Notes: generated by a model from the letters alone, not told the origin. A stretch of 64,000 bases of DNA from Clostridiales bacterium (GCA_021202555.1 JAJQCT010000011.1:1-64000); one strand, 5' to 3'. Positions 43,569 to 54,245 are shown, counted from the stretch's first letter. Program-made: numbers and translations.

Positions 43569-46500
43569 AAGCCGTAATAATCCCCGACATCAGGGCGGGA
43601 TTTGAATATCTCGCCGCCGCCGTGGGAGATGCGGCTGCCGAGGGGGAGCGTGTATGGGTGATAATTCCCGACCAGATGGCGCTCACGACGGAGCGCGAGC
43701 TGTCGCGGCTTTTGCCCGAAACGGCGCAGCTTTATTTTGAGGTTGTGAGCTTTCGCCGGCTTGCCGACAACATTTTCAGAAAATACGGCGGAATTTCGTA
43801 TTCATACGCAGATTCATGCGCCGAGGCGCTTATAATGCGCCGCGCCGTCGCACAGTGCGCGGGAACGCTTTCGGTTTACGGAAAATCCGCCGAAAGCCCT
43901 TCTATCGTGCCTGTAATGCTTTCCGCCGTGCGTGAGCTGAAGCAGTGCATGATAACGCCGGACGCGCTCGAGGGCGCGGCAATTTCGGCGGAGGCGAGGG
44001 CTGCGCTTGACGGGGAGAGCTTTCCGTCGGGCAAATACACCGATATTGCGAACATTTGGCGTGTCTACGACACGCTTCTTTCGGCAAGCTATGACGACAG
44101 GCTGTCCGAGCTTTCCCGCGCGGCGGAGCTTGTGTCGGACGGCAGATTTTTTGAGGGCGATACCGTCCTCGTATTCTCTTTTTCGGGCTTTACGGCGCAG
44201 CAGCTCGCGTTGCTTCGCGGCGCTGAGCGCGGCGCCCGCGCCCTGAATGTGATTTTCACAACACCGTCCCTTCCCGACGACGGCGTTGAATACGATCTCA
44301 TAAACGACACGGTATCGCGCCTTTACCGCATATCGCGTGCGGTGGGCGTGCCGTTTTCGCGGGAGGTCAGAGACGTACCCGAAAAAAAGGGCGGAATTTC
44401 CGAGCTTTCAAGGCTGCTTTTCAAAAACGGGCGCGGCACGGAGCGTCCCGACGCGCTCACAGTTGTAAGATGCGGCAGCTTTTACGATGAGGTTGAGTCA
44501 GCGGCGATAAAATTGTTGTTGTATTTGGTTTCGGGGTCGAGGTAGATCGATTTCTAAGTTGTCGTCGGCAGCGTCGAGTCGTCGGAGACGATAGTGGGCG
44601 AGATTTTCGGGGAATATAATATTCCCTGCCACCTTTCATACCGCGTAAGGCTTGAGAGCGTACCCGAATCCGCGGCAGTCATAAACGCACTGCGCGTTGT
44701 GACGGGCGGATGGCGGCGCGAGGACATAATTTCATACATAAAAACGGGCTTTTCGGGGATTTCGCGCGATGCCGCCGACGAGCTTGAAATATACCTTGAC
44801 ACATGGAATATACGCGGGGCGGAATTTTACGACCCGAAGGGCGGCGTGTGGGGGATGAATCCCGACGGCTACCGCGACGGATTTACCGAATCGGGCGCCG
44901 AACGTCTCGCCGCCGTAAACGATTACAGAGCGCTCGTGTGCGAGCCGCTCGAGGGGCTGGCTGACGCATTTGCGGGTTCGTCCTCCGCCGCCGCAAAGGC
45001 GCTTGCGGTGCGTGAATTTATAAAGGAGCGCGGGCTTTCGTCGGACGCTCTCGGAGAGGGCGAATCGGTAGGCGCGCAGTACGCGAAAATCATCGAGCGC
45101 GCGCTCGACGCGATTATAATATGCTCCGACGAGGGCGCGGTCACGGCGTCAGACTTCATGGGCTCGTTTTCGCTCGCGCTCGACAGCCTTACGGCGGGTA
45201 CGATTCCCGCGGCATCGGACGAGGCGGAGCTTACAGACCCGGTGTCGCTCCGCGGCTCCGGCTCAAAATATGTCATAATGCTCGGCTGCGGCGACAATCT
45301 CCCCTCGGAGACGGAGCCGGACGGGATATTCGGCGAGGCTGAAAGGACTGTCTTTGAGGGCGAGGGGCTTGATTTCGGCTCGCCCGTTTCGCGCGCGTCG
45401 ATGGAGCTTTATAATTTCAAGCGCGCTGTTTCCTCGGCGTCGGTCGAGGTGACATTCATTTACGCCGCCTCGTCTGACGACGATGAGGACGCGCCCGATG
45501 TGATGAGGCGCATATTCGAGGTTTATCCCGAAATAAAGCGCGAGAGCTTCGACGGGAAAATGACGGCTGACCACATTTATTCAATGGGAGCGCTGCGCCG
45601 CCGCTTCACGTCGCTTGAGAGCGAGGCGGAGCGTGCGGCGGCAAGGGAAATTTTATCTGAGAGCGCCGACGGGAGAAGAATACTCAAAAGCGCGGAAATT
45701 CCGGTGTCGCAGCCGTATGAGACGATTTCAAAGGAGCGCGCGGAGGCGCTTTTCGGCGGGAATCTTTCATTTTCGCAGTCGCGTATCGAAAGCTTTGTAA
45801 CCTGCAAATTCGGATTTTACTGCGACTATGTTCTCGCGCTCGAGGAAAAAAAGCGCGCACGTCTTTCATATGCTGATATAGGCACGTTCATTCACGCGGT
45901 GCTTGAAGCCGTGTTTGCGGGAGGTCTTTATGATAAAGAGGTGTCGGACGCGGAGCTTGACCGCATGATCGGAGATTATATTGCCGGCGTATGCCCGAGG
46001 GAGCTTTCGGGCAGCGCGAGGACAAGGGGGCTTTTCAGGCGGCTTCGCAGAAGCGTGTGCGAATTTCTGCGCGCCTTCAGGCTCGAATTTGAGTCGAGCG
46101 ATTTCAAGCCCGTTTTATTTGAGCTTCCGTTCGGGCTCGGGTCGGCTGAAAATTCCGTCCCTCCTCAGAAAATCCCGCTCGGCGACGGCACATATATTTC
46201 CTTTCGCGGAATTGCCGACAGGGTGGACACATACAGACGCGACGGCGAGCTCTGGGTGCGCGTCGTCGATTATAAAACCGGAAACAAAACCTTCAATACC
46301 GGAGACTTTGAGCGCGGATTTGAAATGCAGCTTCCGATTTACCTTTTCACTCTCGTCGCCTCCGACGACGCGGAGCTGACGCGCCGCATGGGAGGGCAGG
46401 TCGGCGACAGGCTCATGCCGGCGGGATTTCTTTACGCCTCCGTGCGCCCGTCCGACGAGGATGTGACAGATGCTGCAAACGATGAGGACGGCGATGAGGA

Positions 46501-46858
46501 AGAGGCGCGGAAAATCAAAAAAAGCGGGCTTCTCGTCGGGCGGCTCGACGTGCTGTCCGCAATGGAGCACGGGCTCGGGGGAAAATTTATCCCCGTGAAG
46601 CAAAAGCGCGACGGAAACTTCACCGCCGCGTCGGCGGGGAGCCTTGTGTACGACGAAAATTTCGCGTCGGTATATGAAAAAATGGTCGATACCGCTGTGG
46701 GAATTGCCCGCGAGCTTCGTCTCGGCGTATCCGACGCCGTGCCGAACGCGCCGCACGGTATGAAATCCCCGTGCGCGCACTGCGGAAAAAAAGCCGTCTG
46801 CCGCTCTGCGGTGACAAATGCGGGCATAAAAACGAGGGAGGATTTGCGGCATGATTGA
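43565..46858 (+). pseudogene. addB: AddB (RexB-like) helicase-nuclease subunit with two in-frame stops
   Basis: One continuous frame of ~1097 codons is interrupted by TAG at 44543-44545 and TAA at 44555-44557. Both halves match AddB: an N-terminal inactive helicase region (VWVIIPDQMALTTERELSRL; YFEVVSFRRLADNIF), the middle VGEIFGEYNIPCHLSYRV, and the C-terminal nuclease (GIADRVDTYRRDGELWVRVV then DYKTGNK) with Fe-S cysteines (C in TCKFGFYCD plus CAHCGKKAVC). The stretch 44518-44557 reads like scrambled sequence (T/G-rich), but the expected residue count fits, so base substitutions rather than indels disturbed it. A loss of AddB would remove end resection. A local sequence error is also possible. 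Confidence 0.85.
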
Positions 46859-49800
46859 GCTTACAAAATCGCAAAGGGATGCGGTTGAGGCGCGCGGATG
46901 CGATATTCTTGTAAGCGCCGCCGCCGGCTCGGGCAAGACCTCGACTTTAACCGAAAGAATCAAAAAGCGGATTATCACGGACGGCGCCGAGCTTTCGCGC
47001 CTTCCGGTCGTCACATTTTCGCGCGCGTCCGCGGAGGATGTGAGGCATAAAATTACGAAAGCTCTCGAGACTGAAGCGTCGCTCGGCGGGAGGCGCGCCG
47101 CGAGGGCGGCGGCTCTCGTCGGCTCGGCTAAAATCGGCACGATACACAGCTTCTGCTATTCGCTTCTTAAGCGATATTACGGGGAGCTGGGGCTTCCGCC
47201 GAAGCTTCGCGTCGCGGAGGATTCCGAAGCCGCGCTCATGCGCCGCCGCGCGATGGAGGAAACGCTCGACGAGGCAGCAGGCGAGGAAACGCAGGAGAGC
47301 GGCTCCGCGGGCTTTGAATTTTTGTCAGATCAGCTCGCCGGAGGCGGAGACGACGGCGTGATGGTTGACACGCTCCTGGAGCTCTACGAGAAAACGGAAT
47401 GCAGCCCGAAGGGATTTTATGTAATATCGGGCGCGGCGCGCGAGCTTTCGTCGGCGGGCGGCTTTTATGCATCGGCGGCGTCGGGACCGATACTTAAGCT
47501 TTTGCGCGAGGACGCCGAATATTACGCCGCCGTGTTTGAAGCGGCAGCCGATTATTTTTCCGCGCTCGGCGAAAAATCCGCGAAAAACGCGGATACCTTT
47601 TCGCAGCTTTCAAAAACTGCGGGTGCGCTTGCCGAATGCTTTGCGGGGGCCGATATGACGCGGGCTGCCGAAATTATTTCGCGAAGGCTCCCTGCCGTCG
47701 GCGCGAAGGGGACGGAGGGCGACTCAAAAGCCGAATTTTACATAGCCGAAAAGCGAAAATTCTCCGAATTTCTGCGCCGAACGGGGAAAAAATACCTTTC
47801 GGACGACGAGGAAACGAGCGCGCTTTCGCTTAAAATCACGGCGGAGGTGTCGCTTCAGATTGTCGCGATACTCGAAAAATTCGAGGCGCGCTACCGAGAG
47901 GAAAAGCTGCGGCGCGGGCTTTGCGATTTTGCCGACCTTGAAAGGTACGCCTACAGGCTTTTGTCAAATCCCGAGCTTGCGTCGTCCATCGCGTCGGAGA
48001 TAGACGAGATTTTCATCGACGAATATCAGGATGTCAACGAGATACAGGACGCGATTTTCTCGCTCTTGTCGTCGGCGTGCGAGGAATGCACGCGCTTCAT
48101 GGTGGGAGATGTCAAGCAGTCGATTTACGGCTTTCGCGGGGCGGATCCGACAATATTCGACGCTTACAGGCGAAAATTTTCGGACGGCGACTCCGGCAGG
48201 CTGATTTTCATGTCCGAGAATTTCAGGTGCGACAGCGGTGTTGTCGAATTTGCCAACCGCGTCGCGGGCAGGCTTTTGCCGTTCGGGAATGTGAGCTGCA
48301 CCGAGGAGGATATGCTTCGTCACGCAAAAAAGGATGACGGAACGCCTTCCAGCAACGTGAAATTCATTATAGCGAGGCGCGGCGAGGAGATGGCGACAGC
48401 CGAGGCGGACGCAGCGGCGCGCGAGATTGCACGTCTTATCAAATGCGGAAGGTCGCCGTCGGACATCGCAATTCTGATGCGCTCGGCGAAGGAGCGCGCG
48501 CCCGTTTTTGAAAGCGCGCTGCGAAAATACGGCGTTCCCGTCGAAAACGATGCGATACCGAGCTTTTTCGAGTCACCCGAGGTGCTTTTGATGCTCTCCC
48601 TGCTCGGAATGGCAAACAATCCGCTCTACGATATTTATACGGCGGGAGCGCTGCGCTCACCCGTGTTCGGATTTACGCTTGACGAGCTTATCGCGGTGAA
48701 AAGCGCGGGGGATATGCCGATTTTCCGCTGCCTTGCGGCGTCTGCGAAGGGCGAGGGCGAGGCGGCGGCAAACGATATGCTCCGCGAAAAATGCGCCGAC
48801 GCCGTGAGCGTCATATCAAGATGGCGCGAGGCTGCCGCAGGCACGCCGTCCGACGAGTTTGTGCTTATGCTTTACCGCGAGACGGGGCTTTTAAGCGTCG
48901 TTTTGTCGGACGCGAATCTTGCCGTCGGCACGGAGCCGCCGTCCGTCAGGACCTCGAATCTTTATTCGTTTTACGAATACGCGAAAAAATTTGAGTCGGG
49001 CGCGTTCCGCGGGGTACACAGATTTCTCGAATACATAAACGACATGATAGAGCGTGGAGTGACCGCCGACGTGAAGCGCCCGCAGGACAGCGGCGCCGTG
49101 AAGATAATGACGATTCATCAATCGAAGGGGCTTGAATTTCCCGTCGTCTTTCTTTCGGGCTGCGGCTCGCGGCGAAACCGCTCCGATACGTCAAAATCTC
49201 TCATTTTCGACGCGGATACGGGAGTTGCGATGAAAATACGTCCCGACCCCGACCGCGCCGCCACTATGGACACGCTCCCGCGCAAATCCGCAGCGGCTGC
49301 GGTCGAAATGAGGAGCGATTCGGAGGAAATGCGAATCCTTTACGTCGGAATGACGCGCGCGAAGGAAATGCTCTATATAACAGCCGAGGCAAGGGACGAC
49401 GCAAAATCGCTTCTTGACTCCGCCCGAGTGTCCGCTCCCTTTTTCTCGCCGCACACGGTGCGCGAGAAAAAGACGCCGCTTGAATGGATTTTAACGTCAT
49501 GCGCTGACGCGGACGGGGGATTCCCCTACGAAATCATATGCGCCGACGCCGAGACGGACGCAGGCTTGCAGCCGGCACCGACGGAGGCGACGCCGGATTT
49601 ATGTGAGACCGCGACGGCGACCGACCCCGAGCGGGTAAAAGCGGCTCGGGATAAGATGAAGTCGGCAATTGAATTTGAATACCCGCATTCAAAAACGGGA
49701 AAAATCCCCGCAAAAATTTCCGTCTCGAGGCTCACGCCCGATTATTTTGACGAGGGCGACGGGGATGCGGAAACATTGAGCTTTGATTTTCCCGAGGATC

Positions 49801-50348
49801 GCCCCGAGGCGGCAAGAGCGGGAACGGCGACGCACCTTTTTATGCAGTTCTGCGATTTTGAGCTTGCGGCTCAAGATGTCGGGGCGGAGGCTGACAGGCT
49901 TGTGAGGCTCGGGTATATCCGGCAGGAGGAGCGAGAGCTTATACGGATTTCCGAGGCGGAGAAATTTTTCCGCTCGCGTATATACGGTGAGCTTTCGCGG
50001 GCGGAGCTTACGCTGCGCGAAAAGCGCTTCAACGTGCGCTTTCCCGCGTCCGATTTTGCGCTCGACCCCGAAACTAAGCGAATTTACGAAAAAAACGAGG
50101 TGCTTGTGCAGGGCGTTATCGATCTGATGTACGTCTTGGGCGGGCAAGCCGTTGTCGTCGATTACAAAACGGACAGGCTGACCGATTACGAGCTTTCCCA
50201 CCGCGAGGCGGCGGCTGCAAAATTGAGAGAGCGCCACAGCAGGCAATTAAAGCTCTACGGACACGCGGCAAAGGCTCTTTTCAGCAAGGCGCCGGCGCAT
50301 CTTTTCGTCTATTCACTCGCTCTCGGAGACGCTGTGGAAATTTTTTGA
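46851..50348 (+). CDS. addA: AddA helicase-nuclease subunit
   Basis: 1165 residues. UvrD/PcrA-like helicase with Walker A SAAAGSGKTST (~22-32), IDEYQDVN, FRCDSGVVEF and the later LYVGMTRAKEMLYITAEA. A C-terminal RecB-type nuclease domain has VVVDYKTDRL. AddA pairs with AddB for double-strand-break resection and Chi-like recombination control. The gene overlaps the addB stop by 8 bp. It appears complete although its partner is interrupted. Confidence 0.96.
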   Translation: MIELTKSQRDAVEARGCDILVSAAAGSGKTSTLTERIKKRIITDGAELSRLPVVTFSRASAEDVRHKITKALETEASLGGRRAARAAALVGSAKIGTIHSFCYSLLKRYYGELGLPPKLRVAEDSEAALMRRRAMEETLDEAAGEETQESGSAGFEFLSDQLAGGGDDGVMVDTLLELYEKTECSPKGFYVISGAARELSSAGGFYASAASGPILKLLREDAEYYAAVFEAAADYFSALGEKSAKNADTFSQLSKTAGALAECFAGADMTRAAEIISRRLPAVGAKGTEGDSKAEFYIAEKRKFSEFLRRTGKKYLSDDEETSALSLKITAEVSLQIVAILEKFEARYREEKLRRGLCDFADLERYAYRLLSNPELASSIASEIDEIFIDEYQDVNEIQDAIFSLLSSACEECTRFMVGDVKQSIYGFRGADPTIFDAYRRKFSDGDSGRLIFMSENFRCDSGVVEFANRVAGRLLPFGNVSCTEEDMLRHAKKDDGTPSSNVKFIIARRGEEMATAEADAAAREIARLIKCGRSPSDIAILMRSAKERAPVFESALRKYGVPVENDAIPSFFESPEVLLMLSLLGMANNPLYDIYTAGALRSPVFGFTLDELIAVKSAGDMPIFRCLAASAKGEGEAAANDMLREKCADAVSVISRWREAAAGTPSDEFVLMLYRETGLLSVVLSDANLAVGTEPPSVRTSNLYSFYEYAKKFESGAFRGVHRFLEYINDMIERGVTADVKRPQDSGAVKIMTIHQSKGLEFPVVFLSGCGSRRNRSDTSKSLIFDADTGVAMKIRPDPDRAATMDTLPRKSAAAAVEMRSDSEEMRILYVGMTRAKEMLYITAEARDDAKSLLDSARVSAPFFSPHTVREKKTPLEWILTSCADADGGFPYEIICADAETDAGLQPAPTEATPDLCETATATDPERVKAARDKMKSAIEFEYPHSKTGKIPAKISVSRLTPDYFDEGDGDAETLSFDFPEDRPEAARAGTATHLFMQFCDFELAAQDVGAEADRLVRLGYIRQEERELIRISEAEKFFRSRIYGELSRAELTLREKRFNVRFPASDFALDPETKRIYEKNEVLVQGVIDLMYVLGGQAVVVDYKTDRLTDYELSHREAAAAKLRERHSRQLKLYGHAAKALFSKAPAHLFVYSLALGDAVEIF

Positions 50349-50425
50349 TGAAAACCAAAAAATAAAATTCGAGAAATTTTCAAAAGGGTATTCTATTTTG
50401 CCCGCGGATATGGTATAATAACTAT

Positions 50426-50638
50426 TGAACTCTGCGGAGTGCGTGATGGTTGGCTATATAAACCCACGAAAGAATAAACGGAATCCGGGTTCTTCGCCTG
50501 TGAGCAGGCCTCCCGCTGCCTATCTGCGGCGGACGTTGGAAGCTCTGACGACGGGGACAGGGTGTACCGGCCTTGCCATAAAGCAGGGTTTCTTATTGCT
50601 GACCACACGGCTCATGTGGAGTTTATTTTTGCTTTTTT
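50426..50638 (+). ncRNA. Structured ncRNA, best guess 6S RNA
   Basis: A TATAAT at 50414-50419 precedes a stretch with no supportable ORF. Its ends pair over a long interrupted stem (50428-50450 with 50601-50623). The middle contains hairpins such as GCCTG/CAGGC (near 50500), CCGC/GCGG and a CCTTGC-type stem (near 50571-50587), and the end is followed by T-rich sequence. A rod with a loosely paired centre and length ~210 nt suits 6S RNA, the RNA polymerase inhibitor. TGCGGCGG resembles a segment of E. coli 6S. The identity is not certain. Confidence 0.5.
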
Positions 50639-50711
50639 GCGGGAAGCGAACGAAAAAGCTCGGCGTCGGGCGAAAAATCACGCGAAACGCGCAACATTTT
50701 TTCGCCGGCAC

Positions 50712-50740
50712 TTGATTTTTTTCTCACGATGTATTAAAAT
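50712..50740 (+). promoter_or_regulatory. Promoter of fba
   Basis: TTGATT 50712-50717, 17-bp spacer, TAAAAT 50735-50740, with AAAGGAG before the ATG at 50783. Confidence 0.75.
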
Positions 50741-50782
50741 ATATACGGTATCAAATTATACTTATCATAAAGGAGATTTTTT

Positions 50783-51721
50783 ATGGCACTTGTAACAACG
50801 ACCGAGATGTTTAAGAAGGCGTATGACGGCGGCTACGCTGTCGGCGCGTTCAACGTAAACAACATGGAAATCGTACAGGGAATCACCGAGGCTTGCGCGG
50901 AGCTCAACAGCCCCGTAATCCTTCAGGTATCGAAGGGCGCGCGCGCTTACGCGAATCATACCTATCTCGTAAAGCTCGTCGAGGCGGCGGTAATCGAAAA
51001 TCCGCATATCCCGATAGCGCTTCATCTTGACCACGGACCTGATTTTGAGACGTGCAAATCGTGCATTGACGGCGGCTTCACGTCCGTCATGATAGACGCA
51101 TCCTCAAAGCCCTTTGAGGAAAATATCGAGATAACGAAAAAGGTTGTCGAATACGCTCACGCTCACGGCGTCGTGGTTGAGGCTGAGCTTGGAACGCTTG
51201 CGGGAATCGAGGACGAGGTAAAGGTCGCGGCTGGCGACGCTTCGTACACGCATCCCGAGGAGGTTGAGGAATTTGTGACGCGGACAGGCTGCGACTCCCT
51301 CGCTATCGCTATAGGAACATCCCACGGCGCTTACAAATTCAAGCCCGGCACAAAGCCGCAGCTTCGCTTTGACGTTCTTGAGGAATGCTCAAAGCGTCTC
51401 CCCGGCTTCCCGATAGTCCTTCACGGCTCATCGTCCGTTCCGCAGGAATTTGTCGACACGATAAATAAATACGGCGGCGCTATGCCGGGCGCTATCGGCG
51501 TTCCCGAGGATCAGCTTCGCCACGCAGCAGAGCTTTCCGTCTGCAAGATAAACATCGACTCCGACATCCGTCTTGCGATTACGGCGACGATTCGCCAGTA
51601 TTTCGCGGAGCATCCCGCCGATTTCGACCCGCGTCAGTATCTGAAGCCCGCCCGCGCCGCAGTTAAGGCGATGGTAGCGCATAAGATAGTGGACGTTCTC
51701 GGCTCGAACGACAAAATCTGA
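50783..51721 (+). CDS. fba: Class II fructose-1,6-bisphosphate aldolase
   Basis: 312 residues with a zinc-dependent aldolase fold: the metal His in LHLDHGPDFETC, SVMIDASSKPFEENIEIT, and VEAELGTLAG then the metal-site YKFKPGTKPQLRF. Late residues include GGAMPGAIGV and CKINIDSDIRLAITATIRQ. It cleaves fructose-1,6-bisphosphate to DHAP and glyceraldehyde-3-phosphate in glycolysis. Codons are typical of a highly expressed gene. It has its own promoter. Confidence 0.97.
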   Translation: MALVTTTEMFKKAYDGGYAVGAFNVNNMEIVQGITEACAELNSPVILQVSKGARAYANHTYLVKLVEAAVIENPHIPIALHLDHGPDFETCKSCIDGGFTSVMIDASSKPFEENIEITKKVVEYAHAHGVVVEAELGTLAGIEDEVKVAAGDASYTHPEEVEEFVTRTGCDSLAIAIGTSHGAYKFKPGTKPQLRFDVLEECSKRLPGFPIVLHGSSSVPQEFVDTINKYGGAMPGAIGVPEDQLRHAAELSVCKINIDSDIRLAITATIRQYFAEHPADFDPRQYLKPARAAVKAMVAHKIVDVLGSNDKI

Positions 51722-51741
51722 TTATATTCAAAGCTTTGCGG

Positions 51742-51775
51742 GACTGCACGCCGTACCTCGGTACCGGGTGCAGTC
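51742..51775 (+). terminator. Hairpin after fba
   Basis: GACTGCAC/GTGCAGTC stem enclosing GTAC-CTCG-GTAC. There is no T run, so termination may be partial; read-through into the thioesterase gene is possible. Confidence 0.45.
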
Positions 51776-51801
51776 TCCGCGCATAACGAGAGGAGAAACG
51801 G

Positions 51802-52527
51802 ATGAAATTTTCGGAATCGTTCCGCACGATATCGCACGACACGGACGCTGTCGGCGTGGTGCGCGCGGCGGCGCTTTTCAGATATATGCAGGAAACGGCA
51901 TTTTATCACTTAAAGACTGTCAAGCCGACGTTCGACGATCTGAAAAGCGAGGGAAAGGCTTATCTTCTTTCAAGGAGCATAACGAAAATATACGAAAAAA
52001 TTTATCACCCCGAAACGATACGCTTTGAGACGTGGGCGTCAACTGCGTGCGCGGGAATAAGCTTTGACCGCTGCTACCGCGCCTACATCGGCGATAGGCT
52101 CGTCATGGAAAGCGAGGGCGTTTGGGTGCTTTATAATTTCCGCGAGCGGAAAATAGAGCGCGTTGCGGGCAATCTTGAAAATTACGAGCTTTTTGATTCG
52201 CTCGGATTTGAGCTGCCGAGACGGCTTAAAATGCCCGACGGTGAGGAGCCGTCGGAGGTGGGTGCGCGGACGTATGAATACGCCGACATCGACGTAAACG
52301 GTCACGTAAACAATGCAATTTACCCCGATATGCTCTCGAACTTCATCCCCGAGGTGAGGACTGGAGACGCTCATATCGCGTCAATATATATAAACTACAA
52401 AAACGAATGCCGCCTTGACGAAACTGTTCGCGTTTTCCGCTGCGGCGGGGACGGCGAATGGTATTTCCGCACGGTGAAAGCCGACGGGAACACGAACGTC
52501 GAGGCGAGGATAATAACGGCGGGATGA
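51802..52527 (+). CDS. Acyl-ACP thioesterase
   Basis: 241 residues with two hotdog domains. Key segments are VRAAALFRYMQETAFYHL, AYLLSRSITKIYEKI and, in the second domain, ADIDVNGHVNNAIYPDM, where the catalytic Asp/Asn/His are expected. It releases fatty acids from acyl carrier protein in the cytoplasm. GAGGAG precedes the ATG. The next gene starts inside its stop codon (ATGA). Confidence 0.92.
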   Translation: MKFSESFRTISHDTDAVGVVRAAALFRYMQETAFYHLKTVKPTFDDLKSEGKAYLLSRSITKIYEKIYHPETIRFETWASTACAGISFDRCYRAYIGDRLVMESEGVWVLYNFRERKIERVAGNLENYELFDSLGFELPRRLKMPDGEEPSEVGARTYEYADIDVNGHVNNAIYPDMLSNFIPEVRTGDAHIASIYINYKNECRLDETVRVFRCGGDGEWYFRTVKADGNTNVEARIITAG

Positions 52528-53114
52528 CGGCGGGATATGTGACGGTGAGAACGGACGACAGGGAGCTTTTCGGGCTTATTTCCGTGTGGCTCACCGACGA
52601 GGGATATACCGTGTCGCTCACCGACAGCCCGAGACGCGGCGAGCTTTGCCTTTTCGACACCGAATGCCCGGGCGCGGAAAATTTGTCCGAGGTCGAGGCG
52701 GAGGATGTGATTTTCATCGGAGAGGGCGATTTTTCGGAAAGTCTTCCCGACGGGAAATTTTTGCCGCGTCCCTTCACGCGGGCGGAGCTTTTGCGTCTTG
52801 TGACGGACGCCGCCGACAAAAAGGACGCGGTATTTACGCTTGATACCGAAAGAAGGCGGCTCTGGTGCGGGAAAATATCGATTTCCCTTTCGGAAAAGGA
52901 ATGCCGCGTGATGGAGGCGCTCATAAGGCGGCGCGGAGCCGCTGTTACAAAGGATGAGCTTTACGCCGTCGCGGGAAGCGAAAGAAACGAAGGCGGGAGC
53001 GCCACAAACGCATCCGAGGTATATATCTGTATGCTTCGCCGCAAAATCGCCGACGTGTTCGGGAAAAACCCTATATCGACCGTTCGCGGCGTCGGCTACA
53101 TTTTCAGAGATTGA
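52524..53114 (+). CDS. Atypical response-regulator-like DNA-binding protein
   Basis: 196 residues. The C-terminal ~100 residues are an OmpR/PhoB-type winged helix (LWCGKISISLSEKECRVMEA; VYICMLRRKIADVFGKNPIS; TVRGVGYIFRD). The N-terminal ~100 residues look like a reduced receiver domain: the usual acidic pocket and phospho-Asp are not clear, while a RPFTRAELL motif replaces the receiver K/P region. No partner kinase is nearby. It is coupled to the thioesterase gene by an ATGA overlap. Confidence 0.85.
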   Translation: MTAGYVTVRTDDRELFGLISVWLTDEGYTVSLTDSPRRGELCLFDTECPGAENLSEVEAEDVIFIGEGDFSESLPDGKFLPRPFTRAELLRLVTDAADKKDAVFTLDTERRRLWCGKISISLSEKECRVMEALIRRRGAAVTKDELYAVAGSERNEGGSATNASEVYICMLRRKIADVFGKNPISTVRGVGYIFRD

Positions 53115-53140
53115 AAAATTAAAAAAACGGAGGAATTATT

Positions 53141-53623
53141 ATGCCGCGCGACAAAAAGGAAGAGGGACTTGAGGCTCTCGGCGCCGGGGGGACGGAATAC
53201 AGGCGCGATTATGCGCCCGAGGTGCTTGAAACATTTGAAAATAAGCATAAGGAAAACGATTATTTCGTGCGATTCAACTGTCCCGAATTTACAAGTCTCT
53301 GCCCGATAACGGGACAGCCCGACTTCGCGTCGATATATATATCATATGTGCCGAATGTGCGCATGGTGGAAAGCAAATCGCTCAAGCTTTATCTTTTCAG
53401 CTTCCGCGACCATGGGGATTTTCACGAGGACTGCGTAAACGTCATAATGAAGGATTTAATCAAGCTGCTTGACCCGAAATATATTGAGGTCTGGGGCAAA
53501 TTTACCCCGAGAGGCGGAATTTCAATCGACCCGTACTGCAATTACGGCATGGCGGGGACAAGGTGGGAGAGCGTCGCATGGGAGAGGCTTTCGCACCATG
53601 AGATGAGCGTTCCGTCAAGGTAG
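53141..53623 (+). CDS. queF: NADPH-dependent 7-cyano-7-deazaguanine reductase
   Basis: 160 residues, the short (YkvM-type) form. [12 protein letters not shown] carries the catalytic Cys, and [16 protein letters not shown] and [13 protein letters not shown] complete the T-fold pattern. It reduces preQ0 to preQ1 in queuosine synthesis. AGGAG precedes the ATG. Only 26 bp separate it from the upstream gene, so no preQ1 riboswitch fits. The stop is TAG. Confidence 0.95.
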   Translation: MPRDKKEEGLEALGAGGTEYRRDYAPEVLETFENKHKENDYFVRFNCPEFTSLCPITGQPDFASIYISYVPNVRMVESKSLKLYLFSFRDHGDFHEDCVNVIMKDLIKLLDPKYIEVWGKFTPRGGISIDPYCNYGMAGTRWESVAWERLSHHEMSVPSR

Positions 53624-53642
53624 TGCGTTCAAACTTTATCTC

Positions 53643-53671
53643 TTGATATTTGCGCGGTTTTGTGATACCAT
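53643..53671 (+). promoter_or_regulatory. Promoter of rimM-trmD
   Basis: TTGATA 53643-53648, 17-bp spacer, TACCAT 53666-53671, ~55 nt before the ATG at 53727. Confidence 0.6.
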
Positions 53672-53726
53672 TATCATATACCGCGTACCGCTCTGATTTT
53701 TGATTTTATATGCGAGGCGCATACGG

Positions 53727-54245
53727 ATGGAAAAGGACAAATCACCATATCTTCCTGTGGGGGAGATAATAAATACACACGGCGTGCGCGGCACCGTAAA
53801 GGCGCGCTCAGACTGCGACAGCCCCGAAATTCTGTCGTCTCTGCCGCGAATTTTCATAAAGCGCGGACGGGACTATGCTTCATATGACGTTGTTTCCGCG
53901 TCAATTCAGAAGGGATTCGTGCTTATCTCGCTTTCGGGCATCAGCGGCGTTGACGCCGCCGCGGCGCTCAAGGGAAGCGTTATATACGCAGAGCGGTGCG
54001 AGCTTGAAAAATTTCTCGGCGAGGGCGACAGATTCATCGCCGACCTTATAGGTATGCCGATAATACACGCAGATACGAAGGAGACGCTCGGCACGCTGCG
54101 TGAGGTTTTCAACGTCGGCGCCTCCGACATTTACGTCGTCGATACGAAGCATGGCGAGCGAATGATGCCTGCCGTGCCCGAATTTGTGAGTGAGATGACG
54201 GAGGACGGAATTTACGTCCGCCCGATTGAAGGAATGCTTGACTGA
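53727..54245 (+). CDS. rimM: 16S rRNA processing protein RimM
   Basis: 172 residues with an N-terminal RimM beta-barrel (PYLPVGEIINTHGVRGTVKA; SLSGISGVDAAAALKGSVIY) and a C-terminal PRC-barrel (DLIGMPIIHADTKETLGTLR; MMPAVPEFVSEM). It helps 30S head maturation by binding S19. The ATG at 53727 is preferred to the upstream TTG at 53700. trmD starts 1 bp after its stop. The rpsP, KH-protein and rplS genes that usually accompany the pair are not here. Confidence 0.93.
   Translation: MEKDKSPYLPVGEIINTHGVRGTVKARSDCDSPEILSSLPRIFIKRGRDYASYDVVSASIQKGFVLISLSGISGVDAAAALKGSVIYAERCELEKFLGEGDRFIADLIGMPIIHADTKETLGTLREVFNVGASDIYVVDTKHGERMMPAVPEFVSEMTEDGIYVRPIEGMLD

Noticed and set aside
50559..50570. T-box riboswitch before fba
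   Set aside because: Only a short partial match to the antiterminator motif; no specifier loop and no aminoacyl-tRNA or amino-acid gene downstream.
53115..53140. preQ1 riboswitch before queF
   Set aside because: The gap is only 26 bp and holds just a ribosome site.
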